Shown here piece after piece: positions 48,503 to 56,743 of a DNA stretch of 64,000 nt (within the stretch, counting starts at the first letter, position 1; each line of letters opens with the position of its first letter). The notes beneath the pieces were generated by a model. The model ran no database searches and had not been told where the DNA came from. It worked only from the letters and a program-made list of their open reading frames with translations. Both the position numbers and the translations under genes were made by a program. Origin of the DNA: Duganella sp. (GTDB taxonomy: Bacteria; Pseudomonadota; Gammaproteobacteria; Burkholderiales; Burkholderiaceae_D). The DNA is taken from positions 1 to 64,000 of the forward strand of contig JAMFSU010000152.1 in NCBI GenBank assembly GCA_026225475.1, in the 5' to 3' direction.

Positions 48503-49168
48503 TCAAGCCGGCTTGCGCCACACCGTCGCCAACCAAGCCTGCTCTGCGCGCAGCAACCCATCAGGGCGGTAATAATGGCGTATTTCAACGAATCCCGCCA
48601 CCGTCATGAAACTGCGCCAGGCCTCCAGATCGTGATAAGAACCATAGCGACCGCTGCTCCAGCCTTCGCTATTATTGCCACGCGGATTGGAGCAAAACAG
48701 CACGCCGTCCGACTTCAGGCAGGCATGCAACTGGCTCAGCACGCGCGGCAACTCAGACGCTGGTATATGAAATAACGAAGCATTGGCAAACACGCCATCA
48801 AAATGCTGCACGGGCAGATCAAGGTCGAAGAAACTCTGCAACCAGACTTCGCAACCGGAATCGGCACGCGCCATCTCGACAAAGGCAGCGGTGCCGTCGA
48901 GACCGATGGCCTGATGGCCCAACCGCGTGAAGGTCTGCAAATCACGGCCAGGGCCGCAACCAAAATCGAGTATCGTCAGCGGCGCCGGCTGATCGCGCCC
49001 GATGGCGTCGAGCAAGGCATTGATATTCTGGCTGACATCATGATCCCGCGTGCCTGCACGGAAATCGTCGGCACGCTCGGCATAGTGCGTCAACGTACCT
49101 TCGGCGATGGCATCGAGTTGTTTTTTGGGCAGTGGCCGCGGCCGGCTCAATGCAGATTTATCCATCAT
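48503..49168 (-). CDS. Class I SAM-dependent methyltransferase coupled to moaD
   Basis: A 221-aa protein with SAM-binding motif I ILDFGCGPGRDL and a second acidic strand end (AIGLDGTAAFVEMA). The later motifs are FDGVFANASLFHIP and SDGVLFCSNP. The substrate is not known. Its first ATG follows the moaD stop with no gap (TGAATGATG), so it is probably translated together with moaD. The start may be the first or second of two adjacent ATGs. Confidence 0.83.
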   Translation of the reverse strand: MMDKSALSRPRPLPKKQLDAIAEGTLTHYAERADDFRAGTRDHDVSQNINALLDAIGRDQPAPLTILDFGCGPGRDLQTFTRLGHQAIGLDGTAAFVEMARADSGCEVWLQSFFDLDLPVQHFDGVFANASLFHIPASELPRVLSQLHACLKSDGVLFCSNPRGNNSEGWSSGRYGSYHDLEAWRSFMTVAGFVEIRHYYRPDGLLRAEQAWLATVWRKPA

Positions 49169-49426
49169 TCAACCACCCGTGACAGGCGGAAAAAAAGCCA
49201 CTTCACCGCCCTCTTCAATCACGGTATCCGGCTCGGTCATGACCTGATCATAAGCCATGCGCAAGGCCTTGTCCGGCGCCAGCACTTCCATCCACAAACC
49301 GCCGCGTCCCATCAGGAAGGCGCGCACGTCACCGATCGTCTTGACATGAGCCGGCAAGTCGATGATTTCTTCAGAAGCGCCGAGCGCCTCACGCACGCTG
49401 GCAAAAAAACGCAGTTCAATTTTCAT
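49169..49426 (-). CDS. moaD: Molybdopterin synthase sulfur-carrier subunit MoaD
   Basis: An 85-aa ubiquitin-fold protein ending in the required GG (FFPPVTGG), which carries the thiocarboxylate. It begins MKIELRFFASVREALG, a standard MoaD start. It lies 43 bp after moeA and directly before the methyltransferase gene. Confidence 0.94.
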   Translation of the reverse strand: MKIELRFFASVREALGASEEIIDLPAHVKTIGDVRAFLMGRGGLWMEVLAPDKALRMAYDQVMTEPDTVIEEGGEVAFFPPVTGG

Positions 49427-49469
49427 GGTATTTACATTCAGTCAATGTCATTACAGGCGACCACCGCGA

Positions 49470-50696
49470 TCAATGCAGCAACTCGGCGAAACTGAGGAAG
49501 CGTACCTGATCACCCGCAACAATGGTCTGTCCCGGCGCATTGTCGATCAAGCCATCAGCCCAGACCGTCGAGGTCAGTACGCCCGAGCCTTGATGCGCAA
49601 ACAGATCGAGTCCGCCAGTATCGTTAAAACGCGCACGCAAAAATTCTTGACGGCGGTCAGCACGCGGCCAGTCGAAATCGGCGCGCATGTGCAACACCCG
49701 CGGCTGCACTTGTTGCACTCCCTGCAGTCGCAACAGGAAGGGCCGCACAAAAATAAGGAAGGTCACAAAGGTCGACACCGGATTGCCGGGCAAGCCAAAG
49801 AAAAAAGCCTTGCCGCCAGCGGCGCGATCAATTTCGCCGAACGCCAGCGGCTTACCTGGCTTCATGGCGATCTGCCACATGTTGAGCCGCCCTTCTGCCT
49901 GCACCGCCGGTCTCACATGATCTTCCTCGCCCACCGAAACACCACCGCTGGTGATGATCAAATCATGATTGGCAGCGGCCGCGCGCAAGGTCTCACGCGT
50001 GGCTTGCAATTGGTCGGGGACGATACCGTAATCACTGACTTCGCAACCCAGGTTTTCCAGCAGGCCGCGCAATAGAAAGCGGTTGGAGTTGTAAATTGCG
50101 CCAGGTGCCAAGGTTTCGCCCGGCATGGTCAATTCATCGCCAGTGAAGAACACCGCGACCCGTAATTTGCGCAGTACCGGCAACGTCGCCAGGCCAACCG
50201 ATGCCGCCAGCCCCAATTCCTGCGCGCGCAGGCGGCCCCCGGCCGGCAGGATGATGGCGCCGCTGGTGATGTCTTCGCCGACGCGGCGGATCCATTGACC
50301 GGCTGTGGGCGTGGCGCGGATGATGACGTCGTCGCCATCCGGCTCGCAGTCTTCCTGCATGACGATGGCATCGGCACCAGCCGGCACCATGGCGCCGGTA
50401 AAAATGCGCGCTGCGGTACCTGGCGCCAACGCAGTGCCGACATGGCCGGCGGCAATACGTTGTGACACTGGCAAGCGCGCCGTGCCGCTGCTGCAATCGG
50501 CAGCGCGCACGGCATAGCCATCCATCTGCGAATTGTCCATGCCCGGCACATTGATTTGCGCCACTTGGTCGGCTGCCAGGACGCGGCCATTGGCGTTCAA
50601 GGTCGGCAGATTTTCTATTTCGCCAACGGCGACAGCAGCATTGAGCAGCAATTCGCTTGCGTCAACAACACTAAGCAATGGTGGTTTGGCTTGCAT
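49470..50696 (-). CDS. moeA: Molybdopterin molybdenumtransferase MoeA
   Basis: A 408-aa enzyme that inserts molybdate into adenylated molybdopterin. Motifs: DNSQMDGYAVRAADC, IFTGAMVPAGADAIVMQEDC, FFTGDELTMPGE, DLIITSGGVSVGEEDHV and MKPGKPLAFGEI. The start at 50696 (MQAKPPLLSV) fits the family; the frame extends to 50786 but the extra 30 residues look non-coding. First gene of the moeA-moaD group. Confidence 0.94.
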   Translation of the reverse strand: MQAKPPLLSVVDASELLLNAAVAVGEIENLPTLNANGRVLAADQVAQINVPGMDNSQMDGYAVRAADCSSGTARLPVSQRIAAGHVGTALAPGTAARIFTGAMVPAGADAIVMQEDCEPDGDDVIIRATPTAGQWIRRVGEDITSGAIILPAGGRLRAQELGLAASVGLATLPVLRKLRVAVFFTGDELTMPGETLAPGAIYNSNRFLLRGLLENLGCEVSDYGIVPDQLQATRETLRAAAANHDLIITSGGVSVGEEDHVRPAVQAEGRLNMWQIAMKPGKPLAFGEIDRAAGGKAFFFGLPGNPVSTFVTFLIFVRPFLLRLQGVQQVQPRVLHMRADFDWPRADRRQEFLRARFNDTGGLDLFAHQGSGVLTSTVWADGLIDNAPGQTIVAGDQVRFLSFAELLH

Positions 50697-50782
50697 GAGG
50701 ATAGAAATGGGGTTGCCTGAGAATCGCTGCCGAGGTGTTTGGCAGACACCGTGAATGGTGCGCCAAAGAGGCAAATAGTGCC

Positions 50783-50814
50783 ACAAAAAGAAAAGGTGCG
50801 CCGTAGCGCACCTT
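50783..50814 (-). terminator. Rho-independent terminator of the liv operon
   Basis: AAGGTGCGC (50793-50801) pairs perfectly with GCGCACCTT (50806-50814) around a 4-base loop. On the minus strand it runs into TTTTCTTTTTG. It follows livF by about 112 bp and separates it from moeA. Confidence 0.88.
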
Positions 50815-50926
50815 CGGACCTGCTAACCCAGTCTCAGAGGCATGGCTCCTCCTTACGATACCCGCCATGCAACATCATCGGTATCGGGCCAGAGTATGTT
50901 CTTACCGGATCGATCAGCCGAGCGCA

Positions 50927-51655
50927 TCAATGATGCGCGCCGCCACCGAGATAGGCCGCCTGCACCGCAGGATCATTTTGCAGTTTGTCAGCCGGGCCGT
51001 GCACCGAAATCCGGCCATTTTCCAGCACATAACCATAGTCCGCGACATTCAACGCTGCCGCTGCAAACTGCTCCACCAGCAACATCGTAATACCTTGCTG
51101 CTTCAAGCGCAGGATGATGCGAAACACTTCGTCGACCAGGATCGGTGCCAATCCCATTGACGGTTCATCAAGCAGAATCACGTCCGGATTGAGCATGACT
51201 GCCCGCGCCATCGCCAGCATTTGCTGCTCGCCACCGGACAAGGTTCCGGCCAACTGGGTCTGGCGTTCCTTAAGACGCGGGAACAATTCCAATGCTCGCT
51301 CCAGATCGTGCGCAATGTCGCCCTTGGGACGCGCCCGTGTGAAGCGCGGGAAAGCACCCAGCAACAGATTGTCGGTCACGCTCATGGTGGCAAACACGCG
51401 CCGTCCTTCCGGCGAATGGGCCAAACCAGCGCGCGCGATCTGGTGCGAATCCTGACCCGTGACATCCTTGCCCCCCAACATCACGCTACCGCCCTTGGGT
51501 TTGATCATGCCGGAAATGGCGCGCATGGTGGTGGTCTTGCCGGCACCGTTGGAACCGATCAGCGTCACCACTTTACCTTTGGGCACGTCCAGCGAAATGC
51601 CATGCAGCACTTGCACCTTACCGTAGGCGGCTTGCAAATTCGAAATCGTCAGCAT
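50927..51655 (-). CDS. livF: Branched-chain amino-acid ABC transporter ATPase LivF
   Basis: A 242-aa ABC ATPase with Walker A GSNGAGKT, signature LSGGEQQMLAMARAV, Walker B VILLDEPSMGLAP and the family ending GRISVHGPADKL. It pairs with the LivG half of the preceding fusion. The ATG at 51655 is 1 base after the stop of that gene, showing coupling; 51685 is unlikely. Confidence 0.95.
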   Translation of the reverse strand: MLTISNLQAAYGKVQVLHGISLDVPKGKVVTLIGSNGAGKTTTMRAISGMIKPKGGSVMLGGKDVTGQDSHQIARAGLAHSPEGRRVFATMSVTDNLLLGAFPRFTRARPKGDIAHDLERALELFPRLKERQTQLAGTLSGGEQQMLAMARAVMLNPDVILLDEPSMGLAPILVDEVFRIILRLKQQGITMLLVEQFAAAALNVADYGYVLENGRISVHGPADKLQNDPAVQAAYLGGGAHH

Positions 51656-51656
51656 C

Positions 51657-53624
51657 TCAAGCTCCCGCAGTGGTTGGATTGGCAAGATCGGCCTCGGCGG
51701 TGCTGCCGCCGAGATAGGCTTCGATCACCTTGGGATCGGCTTGCACCGCAGCTGGTTTGCCTTCGGCAATCTTTTGGCCGAAATCAAGCACGGTGACGGT
51801 GTCGCAAATCGACATGACCACATCCATATGGTGTTCGATCAGGATGATGGTGATGCCAACATCACGAATCTTGCGGATGATCGCTACCAGTTCCTTGATA
51901 TCGGGTGCAGTCAGGCCGGCCGCGGGTTCGTCAAGCAGCAACAGGCTCGGATTGAGACCGAGCGCACGGCCAATCTCCAGCAGTCGCTGTTTGCCGTAAG
52001 GCAGATTACGCGCTTCCTCGTTGGCCAGATCGGCCAGGCCAATGAACTCCAGAATCGCTGCCGCACGTTCGCGCGCTGCGCGCTCTTCGCGCCGGTAACG
52101 GGGACTTTGTATCATGACATCGGCGACATTGCTGTTGAACGTGTGATGCAGACCAACCAGAATATTCTCGGTGGCACTCATCTCGCCGAACAACTGCACG
52201 TTCTGGAAAGTGCGCGCCACGCCGCCGAGTGCAATCAGCGATGGCGTCTGGCCGGTGATGGTGCGGCCATCGTATTCGACTGCACCGGCAGTGGGACGAT
52301 AGATGCCGGTCAGCACATTCATCATGGTGCTCTTGCCGGAGCCGTTAGGGCCAATCAGGCCGTGTACGGTGCCCTTGCGCACATCGAGATCAACCTGGTT
52401 GAGCGCCTTGAGGCCGCCAAACTGCATCAACACTTGGTTAACCTTGAGCAAGGTCGCGCCGTCTTCCTTGAGCGCGGCCGTGGTGATCACTGCTGCGGTG
52501 TGGCTGCCATCAATCTGCAGTTGTGGCGGCATGGCCCGGCTCAACGCGCGGCCGAACAAATTGCGGCAAAAGCCGACAATGCCATCCTGCAGGTAGTACA
52601 CCACAAACAGGGTCATTAGGCCGAAGATGGTCAGGCGCCAGTCGGTAATATTTTCCAGCTTGTAGGCAAATCCGGCCATCAAAATGGTCGCCGCCATAGG
52701 CACCGCGACTTCACGCGGCGTCTTGGTCTTCTTGACGACGGAGGCAATGCCGCCGGCCGTGACAATTACTGCCGCGACGGTCGCGATCTGGCGAAACAAG
52801 GCGATATCTGACAGCAGGCTGGGCAGCATGACCACAATCAAGGCGCCGATCAGCGACCCCATACGCGACTTGCGCCCGCCCATGATGACCGCCAGCAAGA
52901 ACAAAATGGTCAACTCGAAATTATAGGTATTGGGTGAAATGTATTCTTCCGAATACGCATACAGGCATCCCGACAATCCCGCCAGACCGGCGCTGATGAC
53001 GAAGGCATAGACCTTGTAGCGATACACCGACACGCCCATGCAATCAGAAGCGATCGGACTGTCGCGCAGTGCCTGGAATGCGCGTCCCAGATGCGAGCGC
53101 AGAATGCGATGCACGACGATCAGCGACAACACCATCAACACTGCCACCACATAGAAGAACTGTACCTCGGTCAATTTGACGTCATTGAACATGGGCTTGG
53201 CGACCTTTAGCCCCATCGGCCCTTCGGTCAGGAACGTCATTTCATTGATCAGAATCTGGATGATGGTGCCAAACGCCAGCGTCACCATGGCCAGATACGG
53301 TCCGGTCACACGCAAGGCCGGCAACGCCAGCACGGCACCGAACACCGCAGTCACGGCGATGCTGGCTGGCGCCACAATCAGAAACGGCAAGCCTAGTTTG
53401 AAATACAGCACGCCTGCAGTGTACGAGCCGATGCCAAACAAGCCGGCATGGCCGAGCGACACCTGGCCGGTGTAGCCGACCACGATATCGAGACCGAACA
53501 ACAGAATGGCGTAGATCAGGATGGTCTCTGCCAGATGCAGATAATAAGGATTGGTCATCACCAGCGGCAGCGCCGCTAGCGCTGCGATGCCGAGCAAGGA
53601 CAGCAAGAGGATTTTTTTGTTCAT
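51657..53624 (-). CDS. livM: LivM-LivG fusion: permease and ATPase in one protein
   Basis: A 655-aa fusion. Residues about 1-340 are the LivM permease (DIVVGYTGQVSLGHAGLFG, LRDSPIASDCMGV, eight or more helices). After a linker with two more hydrophobic segments comes LivG with Walker A GPNGSGKS near 425-432, LPYGKQRLLEIGRAL and LLLDEPAAGLTAPD. One polypeptide thus serves as both subunits. The start at 53624 (MNKKILLLSLLG) is 5 bp after livH. Fusions of this kind occur in other betaproteobacteria. Confidence 0.93.
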   Translation of the reverse strand: MNKKILLLSLLGIAALAALPLVMTNPYYLHLAETILIYAILLFGLDIVVGYTGQVSLGHAGLFGIGSYTAGVLYFKLGLPFLIVAPASIAVTAVFGAVLALPALRVTGPYLAMVTLAFGTIIQILINEMTFLTEGPMGLKVAKPMFNDVKLTEVQFFYVVAVLMVLSLIVVHRILRSHLGRAFQALRDSPIASDCMGVSVYRYKVYAFVISAGLAGLSGCLYAYSEEYISPNTYNFELTILFLLAVIMGGRKSRMGSLIGALIVVMLPSLLSDIALFRQIATVAAVIVTAGGIASVVKKTKTPREVAVPMAATILMAGFAYKLENITDWRLTIFGLMTLFVVYYLQDGIVGFCRNLFGRALSRAMPPQLQIDGSHTAAVITTAALKEDGATLLKVNQVLMQFGGLKALNQVDLDVRKGTVHGLIGPNGSGKSTMMNVLTGIYRPTAGAVEYDGRTITGQTPSLIALGGVARTFQNVQLFGEMSATENILVGLHHTFNSNVADVMIQSPRYRREERAARERAAAILEFIGLADLANEEARNLPYGKQRLLEIGRALGLNPSLLLLDEPAAGLTAPDIKELVAIIRKIRDVGITIILIEHHMDVVMSICDTVTVLDFGQKIAEGKPAAVQADPKVIEAYLGGSTAEADLANPTTAGA

Positions 53625-53628
53625 GGCA

Positions 53629-54519
53629 TCAGACCTTTTTGATCGCAGTTTTGCCAAACAGGCCCGCCGGCTTGACAGCCAGCACCAGCAACAGCAACAG
53701 CAGACCCGGCACTTCCTTGTAGCCGGTGGAGATATAGAAACCGGTCAGTGTTTCCGCCACACCCAGAATCAGACCACCGACGATCGCCCCCATCCCCGAG
53801 GTCAGGCCGCCGACGATCGCCACGGCAAATGCCTTCAGACCGAGTGCCGTACCCATGGTGGCACCGGTCAGTGTCAGTGGCGCCACCAGCACGCCTGCGA
53901 ACGCCGCCGTGGCAGACGACAAGGCGTAAGAAAAGGTGATTACCATGCTGGTATTGATACCCATCAAACCGGCTGCGTCGCGGTCATTGGAAGTGGCTAC
54001 CACTGCCTTGCCATAAATCGATTTGCGATTGAACGCTTCCACCGCCAGCATGATCGCCAGCGCGCCGACCACCACCAGCACCTGCATCGGCTGCACATTG
54101 GCGCCGAGGATCTGGAACGGTTTTGCCGACAAGGGGCTGGGGAATGGCAGATCATCCTTGCCCCAGATGTTTTCTGCGACGTTCTTGAAAATGATGGCCA
54201 GTGCAATAGTCGACATGATCCAGCCGAATTCCGATTTGATCTTGATCGCCGGACGCACGCCTATCCATTCGACGAACATGCCCTGCAGCGCGCCAAACAC
54301 CAGCACCACCGGAATCATTAGCCAATAATTGAGATACGGGCCGCCATGAATATTGCCGACCACCGACAACCCGACCAGTGCGCCCAACATGAGCGCTTCG
54401 CCCTGACCGAAATTGAGGGTGCCGGAAGTGGCGAAAGTCAGTTGATAACCGAAGGCAATGACAGCGTAGATCATGCCTAACGCAACACCGCTGATAACCA
54501 GCTGTAACAGAATGTCCAT
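53629..54519 (-). CDS. livH: Branched-chain amino-acid ABC permease LivH
   Basis: A 296-aa inner-membrane permease with about eight helices. Family marks: LVISGVALGMIYAVIAFGYQ, LNFGQGEALMLGAL and the EAA-like STSNDRDAAGLMGINTSMV (in part). It partners LivM. The start at 54519 follows TTAGGTAG. It is separated from livK by 210 bp with a terminator-like hairpin. Confidence 0.95.
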   Translation of the reverse strand: MDILLQLVISGVALGMIYAVIAFGYQLTFATSGTLNFGQGEALMLGALVGLSVVGNIHGGPYLNYWLMIPVVLVFGALQGMFVEWIGVRPAIKIKSEFGWIMSTIALAIIFKNVAENIWGKDDLPFPSPLSAKPFQILGANVQPMQVLVVVGALAIMLAVEAFNRKSIYGKAVVATSNDRDAAGLMGINTSMVITFSYALSSATAAFAGVLVAPLTLTGATMGTALGLKAFAVAIVGGLTSGMGAIVGGLILGVAETLTGFYISTGYKEVPGLLLLLLVLAVKPAGLFGKTAIKKV

Positions 54520-54659
54520 AATTTCTACCTAAGAAGCGGTTGCCACGCAATGGCAATTGAATCGATGCGCCGGTTCACCATGGCGTGGTAGCCGGGATGG
54601 CTTGTGACCCATCCCTGGCCTGATACCAATGGCAGCGGTAAACCGACCAGCGATTCTGC

Positions 54660-54696
54660 GAAAAAGGCCAGCCCCCGGTTTGCAAGGACTGGCCTT
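54660..54696 (-). terminator. Terminator-like hairpin between livK and livH
   Basis: AAGGCCAG near 54664 pairs with CTGGCCTT ending at 54696, and on the minus strand the stem is followed by TTTTT. It lies 34 bp after the livK stop. Partial termination here would give more binding protein than membrane subunits. Confidence 0.75.
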
Positions 54697-54729
54697 CATG
54701 CTTGAACGACGACGACGCTGCCGTTGAAT

Positions 54730-55881
54730 TTACTTGCCGAGAATGACGCGGCCGTTCTTGACCTCGCCCATGACCACCATGTTTGGCTTGATCGCTTCAT
54801 GATCGGTATGGGAAAACGGTTTTTCGTAAGTCGTCACCACGCCTTCGACCTTGCCATTGAGGTTTTCCAGTGCGGCGCGCACTTTTTCACCGTCGGTGCT
54901 ACCCGCTTGCTTGATGGCGGCGGCCAGCAGGTAGATGGAGTCGTAACCTTGGGCTGCCGAGACGGCCGAAGGAATGCGATCAATCTTGTAGGCTTTTTGG
55001 TAGGCTTCGATGAAGGCTTTGCGCTTGGGCGTATTGCCATCCTGGATGAAGGTTTGCGGCATGCGCGCACCATTGCCGTTCTTGCCCGAGTTGTCGATGA
55101 AGTTACCCATCGACAACGGCCAGCTGCCAATGATAGGCACGTGCCAGTCGAGCTTTTCCATGCCGTTGGCGATCTGCGCCAACTCCGGACCAATACCGTA
55201 GGTCAGCACAACCTGCGCACCGCCCTGCTTGGACTTGAGCAACTGGGCCGTCATGTCGACGTCCTTGATGTTGTATTTTTCGACCGCAACCGGGGTGATC
55301 TTTTTGCTGGCCAAGACCTTTTCCAGATCTTCACGACCCAGTTGGCCGTAGTTGGTGGAGTCGGCCAGAATCGCCACCTTGGCGTATTTTTGCTTGTCGA
55401 CGGCTTCATCGGCGATCATCTTGGCCTGGATCTGGTCGCTGGCCGAGGTGCGGAAGATGTAGTTGTCTTTTTCTTTTTCAAACTGCTTGGTGATCACGCT
55501 GCCGGTAGCAACGTTGTTGATCACCGGAATCTTGGCTTCCTGATAGAAGCGCTGCGATGCCAATGCAACGCCGGTATTGATGAAGCCGACTGTGGCGACG
55601 ACTTTTTCCTTGTTGATCAATTCTTGCGCGACCTGCACGCCACGCTCATTCTTGGCTTCGTCATCGCGTTCGATCAATTGCAACTGGCGGCCCAACACAC
55701 CACCGGCAGCATTGATATCAGCCACCGCCAGTTTGACGCCATCGCGCATCGACGCACCCATTGGCGCCGAACCGCCAGTAAACGGACCAGACACGCCGAT
55801 CTTGATCGGTTCTGCGGCTTGGCTGGACAGGGACAGGCTGAGCAAGGCTGCTGCAACCAAAGCTTGGGTTTTGTAATTCAT
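54730..55881 (-). CDS. livK: Branched-chain amino-acid substrate-binding protein LivK
   Basis: A 383-aa periplasmic protein with a signal peptide (MNYKTQALVAAALLSLSLSS, cleaved near QAAEP). The mature start IKIGVSGPFTGGSAPMGASM is typical of Leu/Ile/Val-binding proteins. Other marks are DDEAKNERGVQVAQELINKE and ATVGFINTG. AGGAGGA lies before the ATG, the strongest ribosome site in the window. It leads the liv gene set. Confidence 0.94.
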   Translation of the reverse strand: MNYKTQALVAAALLSLSLSSQAAEPIKIGVSGPFTGGSAPMGASMRDGVKLAVADINAAGGVLGRQLQLIERDDEAKNERGVQVAQELINKEKVVATVGFINTGVALASQRFYQEAKIPVINNVATGSVITKQFEKEKDNYIFRTSASDQIQAKMIADEAVDKQKYAKVAILADSTNYGQLGREDLEKVLASKKITPVAVEKYNIKDVDMTAQLLKSKQGGAQVVLTYGIGPELAQIANGMEKLDWHVPIIGSWPLSMGNFIDNSGKNGNGARMPQTFIQDGNTPKRKAFIEAYQKAYKIDRIPSAVSAAQGYDSIYLLAAAIKQAGSTDGEKVRAALENLNGKVEGVVTTYEKPFSHTDHEAIKPNMVVMGEVKNGRVILGK

Positions 55882-56043
55882 TGTCTTCCTCCTGGTTTAA
55901 TTATTTTGGCCCGGCACTCCTGCATGAGGCAGTAAGGCCGAACCAACTATTTACCTGATCGCGTGTGTCCGCAATTCTAAGTATTAGGTTTTCGTCGTGT
56001 CGGGGCTGATTCTGTCGCATCTACCTTTCTCGAAACTTACATT

Positions 56044-56460
56044 TCAGTCAGGATGTGTACCGAGAATACGACGTACGCGATCAGGCAAGCGTACCGATTT
56101 TGCCTGTTCAAAGTTGACCCAGACGATTTTTGCTGTGCCTTCAGCATAGAGGATTTGCGAATCGTCACTCGCTAAAATTTGATAGGTAGTTTCCACACTG
56201 GAGCGTCCCGGTATCCGTGCAAACATGCGCACTTCGATATCGGCCGGATACTTGAGCTGACGCAGGAAAGTGCACGCAGTATGGACCACCACCGGTCCTT
56301 CGCCATCGGCGACCATGGCGGCATCGCCAGCTTCCAGCCATTCGATGCGGGTCTGCTCCATGTAGCGAAAATAGACGGTGTTGTTGACGTGACCAAAGGC
56401 GTCCATGTCGCCCCAGCGTACCTTCATGTGTGAAGTGTGAATCAAGATTGTGTCAGTCAT
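56044..56460 (-). CDS. Acyl-CoA thioesterase, YbgC/FadM family
   Basis: A 138-aa 4-hydroxybenzoyl-CoA thioesterase-type hotdog protein. The catalytic motif WGDMDAFGHVNNTVYFRYME carries the active Asp. The likely role is hydrolysis of acyl-CoA esters in fatty-acid metabolism. It is divergent from the ETF-QO gene; the 283-bp gap between them holds no other gene that I can recognise. Confidence 0.88.
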   Translation of the reverse strand: MTDTILIHTSHMKVRWGDMDAFGHVNNTVYFRYMEQTRIEWLEAGDAAMVADGEGPVVVHTACTFLRQLKYPADIEVRMFARIPGRSSVETTYQILASDDSQILYAEGTAKIVWVNFEQAKSVRLPDRVRRILGTHPD

Positions 56461-56743
56461 ACGCGAGTGTCTCTCCTGTGTTCGCTGATTGCGTTGCCAA
56501 CATTATGTCCAATATCACGCCCATTTAATGTCAGACCAGATTGAATTAATTTTATCCATCCTGCTTGGTGCGCCCGCACGTCCCACTGCATCAACGCATT
56601 TCCCCTGCTGGGTACAGGGAAATCAAATAAAATGCGCACGTCGGGACATATTTTGCTGTGCAGACTAGCATTCTCTCGTAAAATGCCAACCAATAGCACG
56701 ACCGTTCGCAAATGTTTTTACCAAAAAATAGACGAGACAATCC

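Noticed and set aside
51741-52619. 292-codon plus-strand open frame opposite the LivG part
   Set aside because: It is antisense to clear Walker motifs and shows no recognisable domain.
54724-55935. 403-codon plus-strand open frame opposite livK
   Set aside because: It mirrors livK codon bias; the protein is rich in His, Asp and Phe with no domain.
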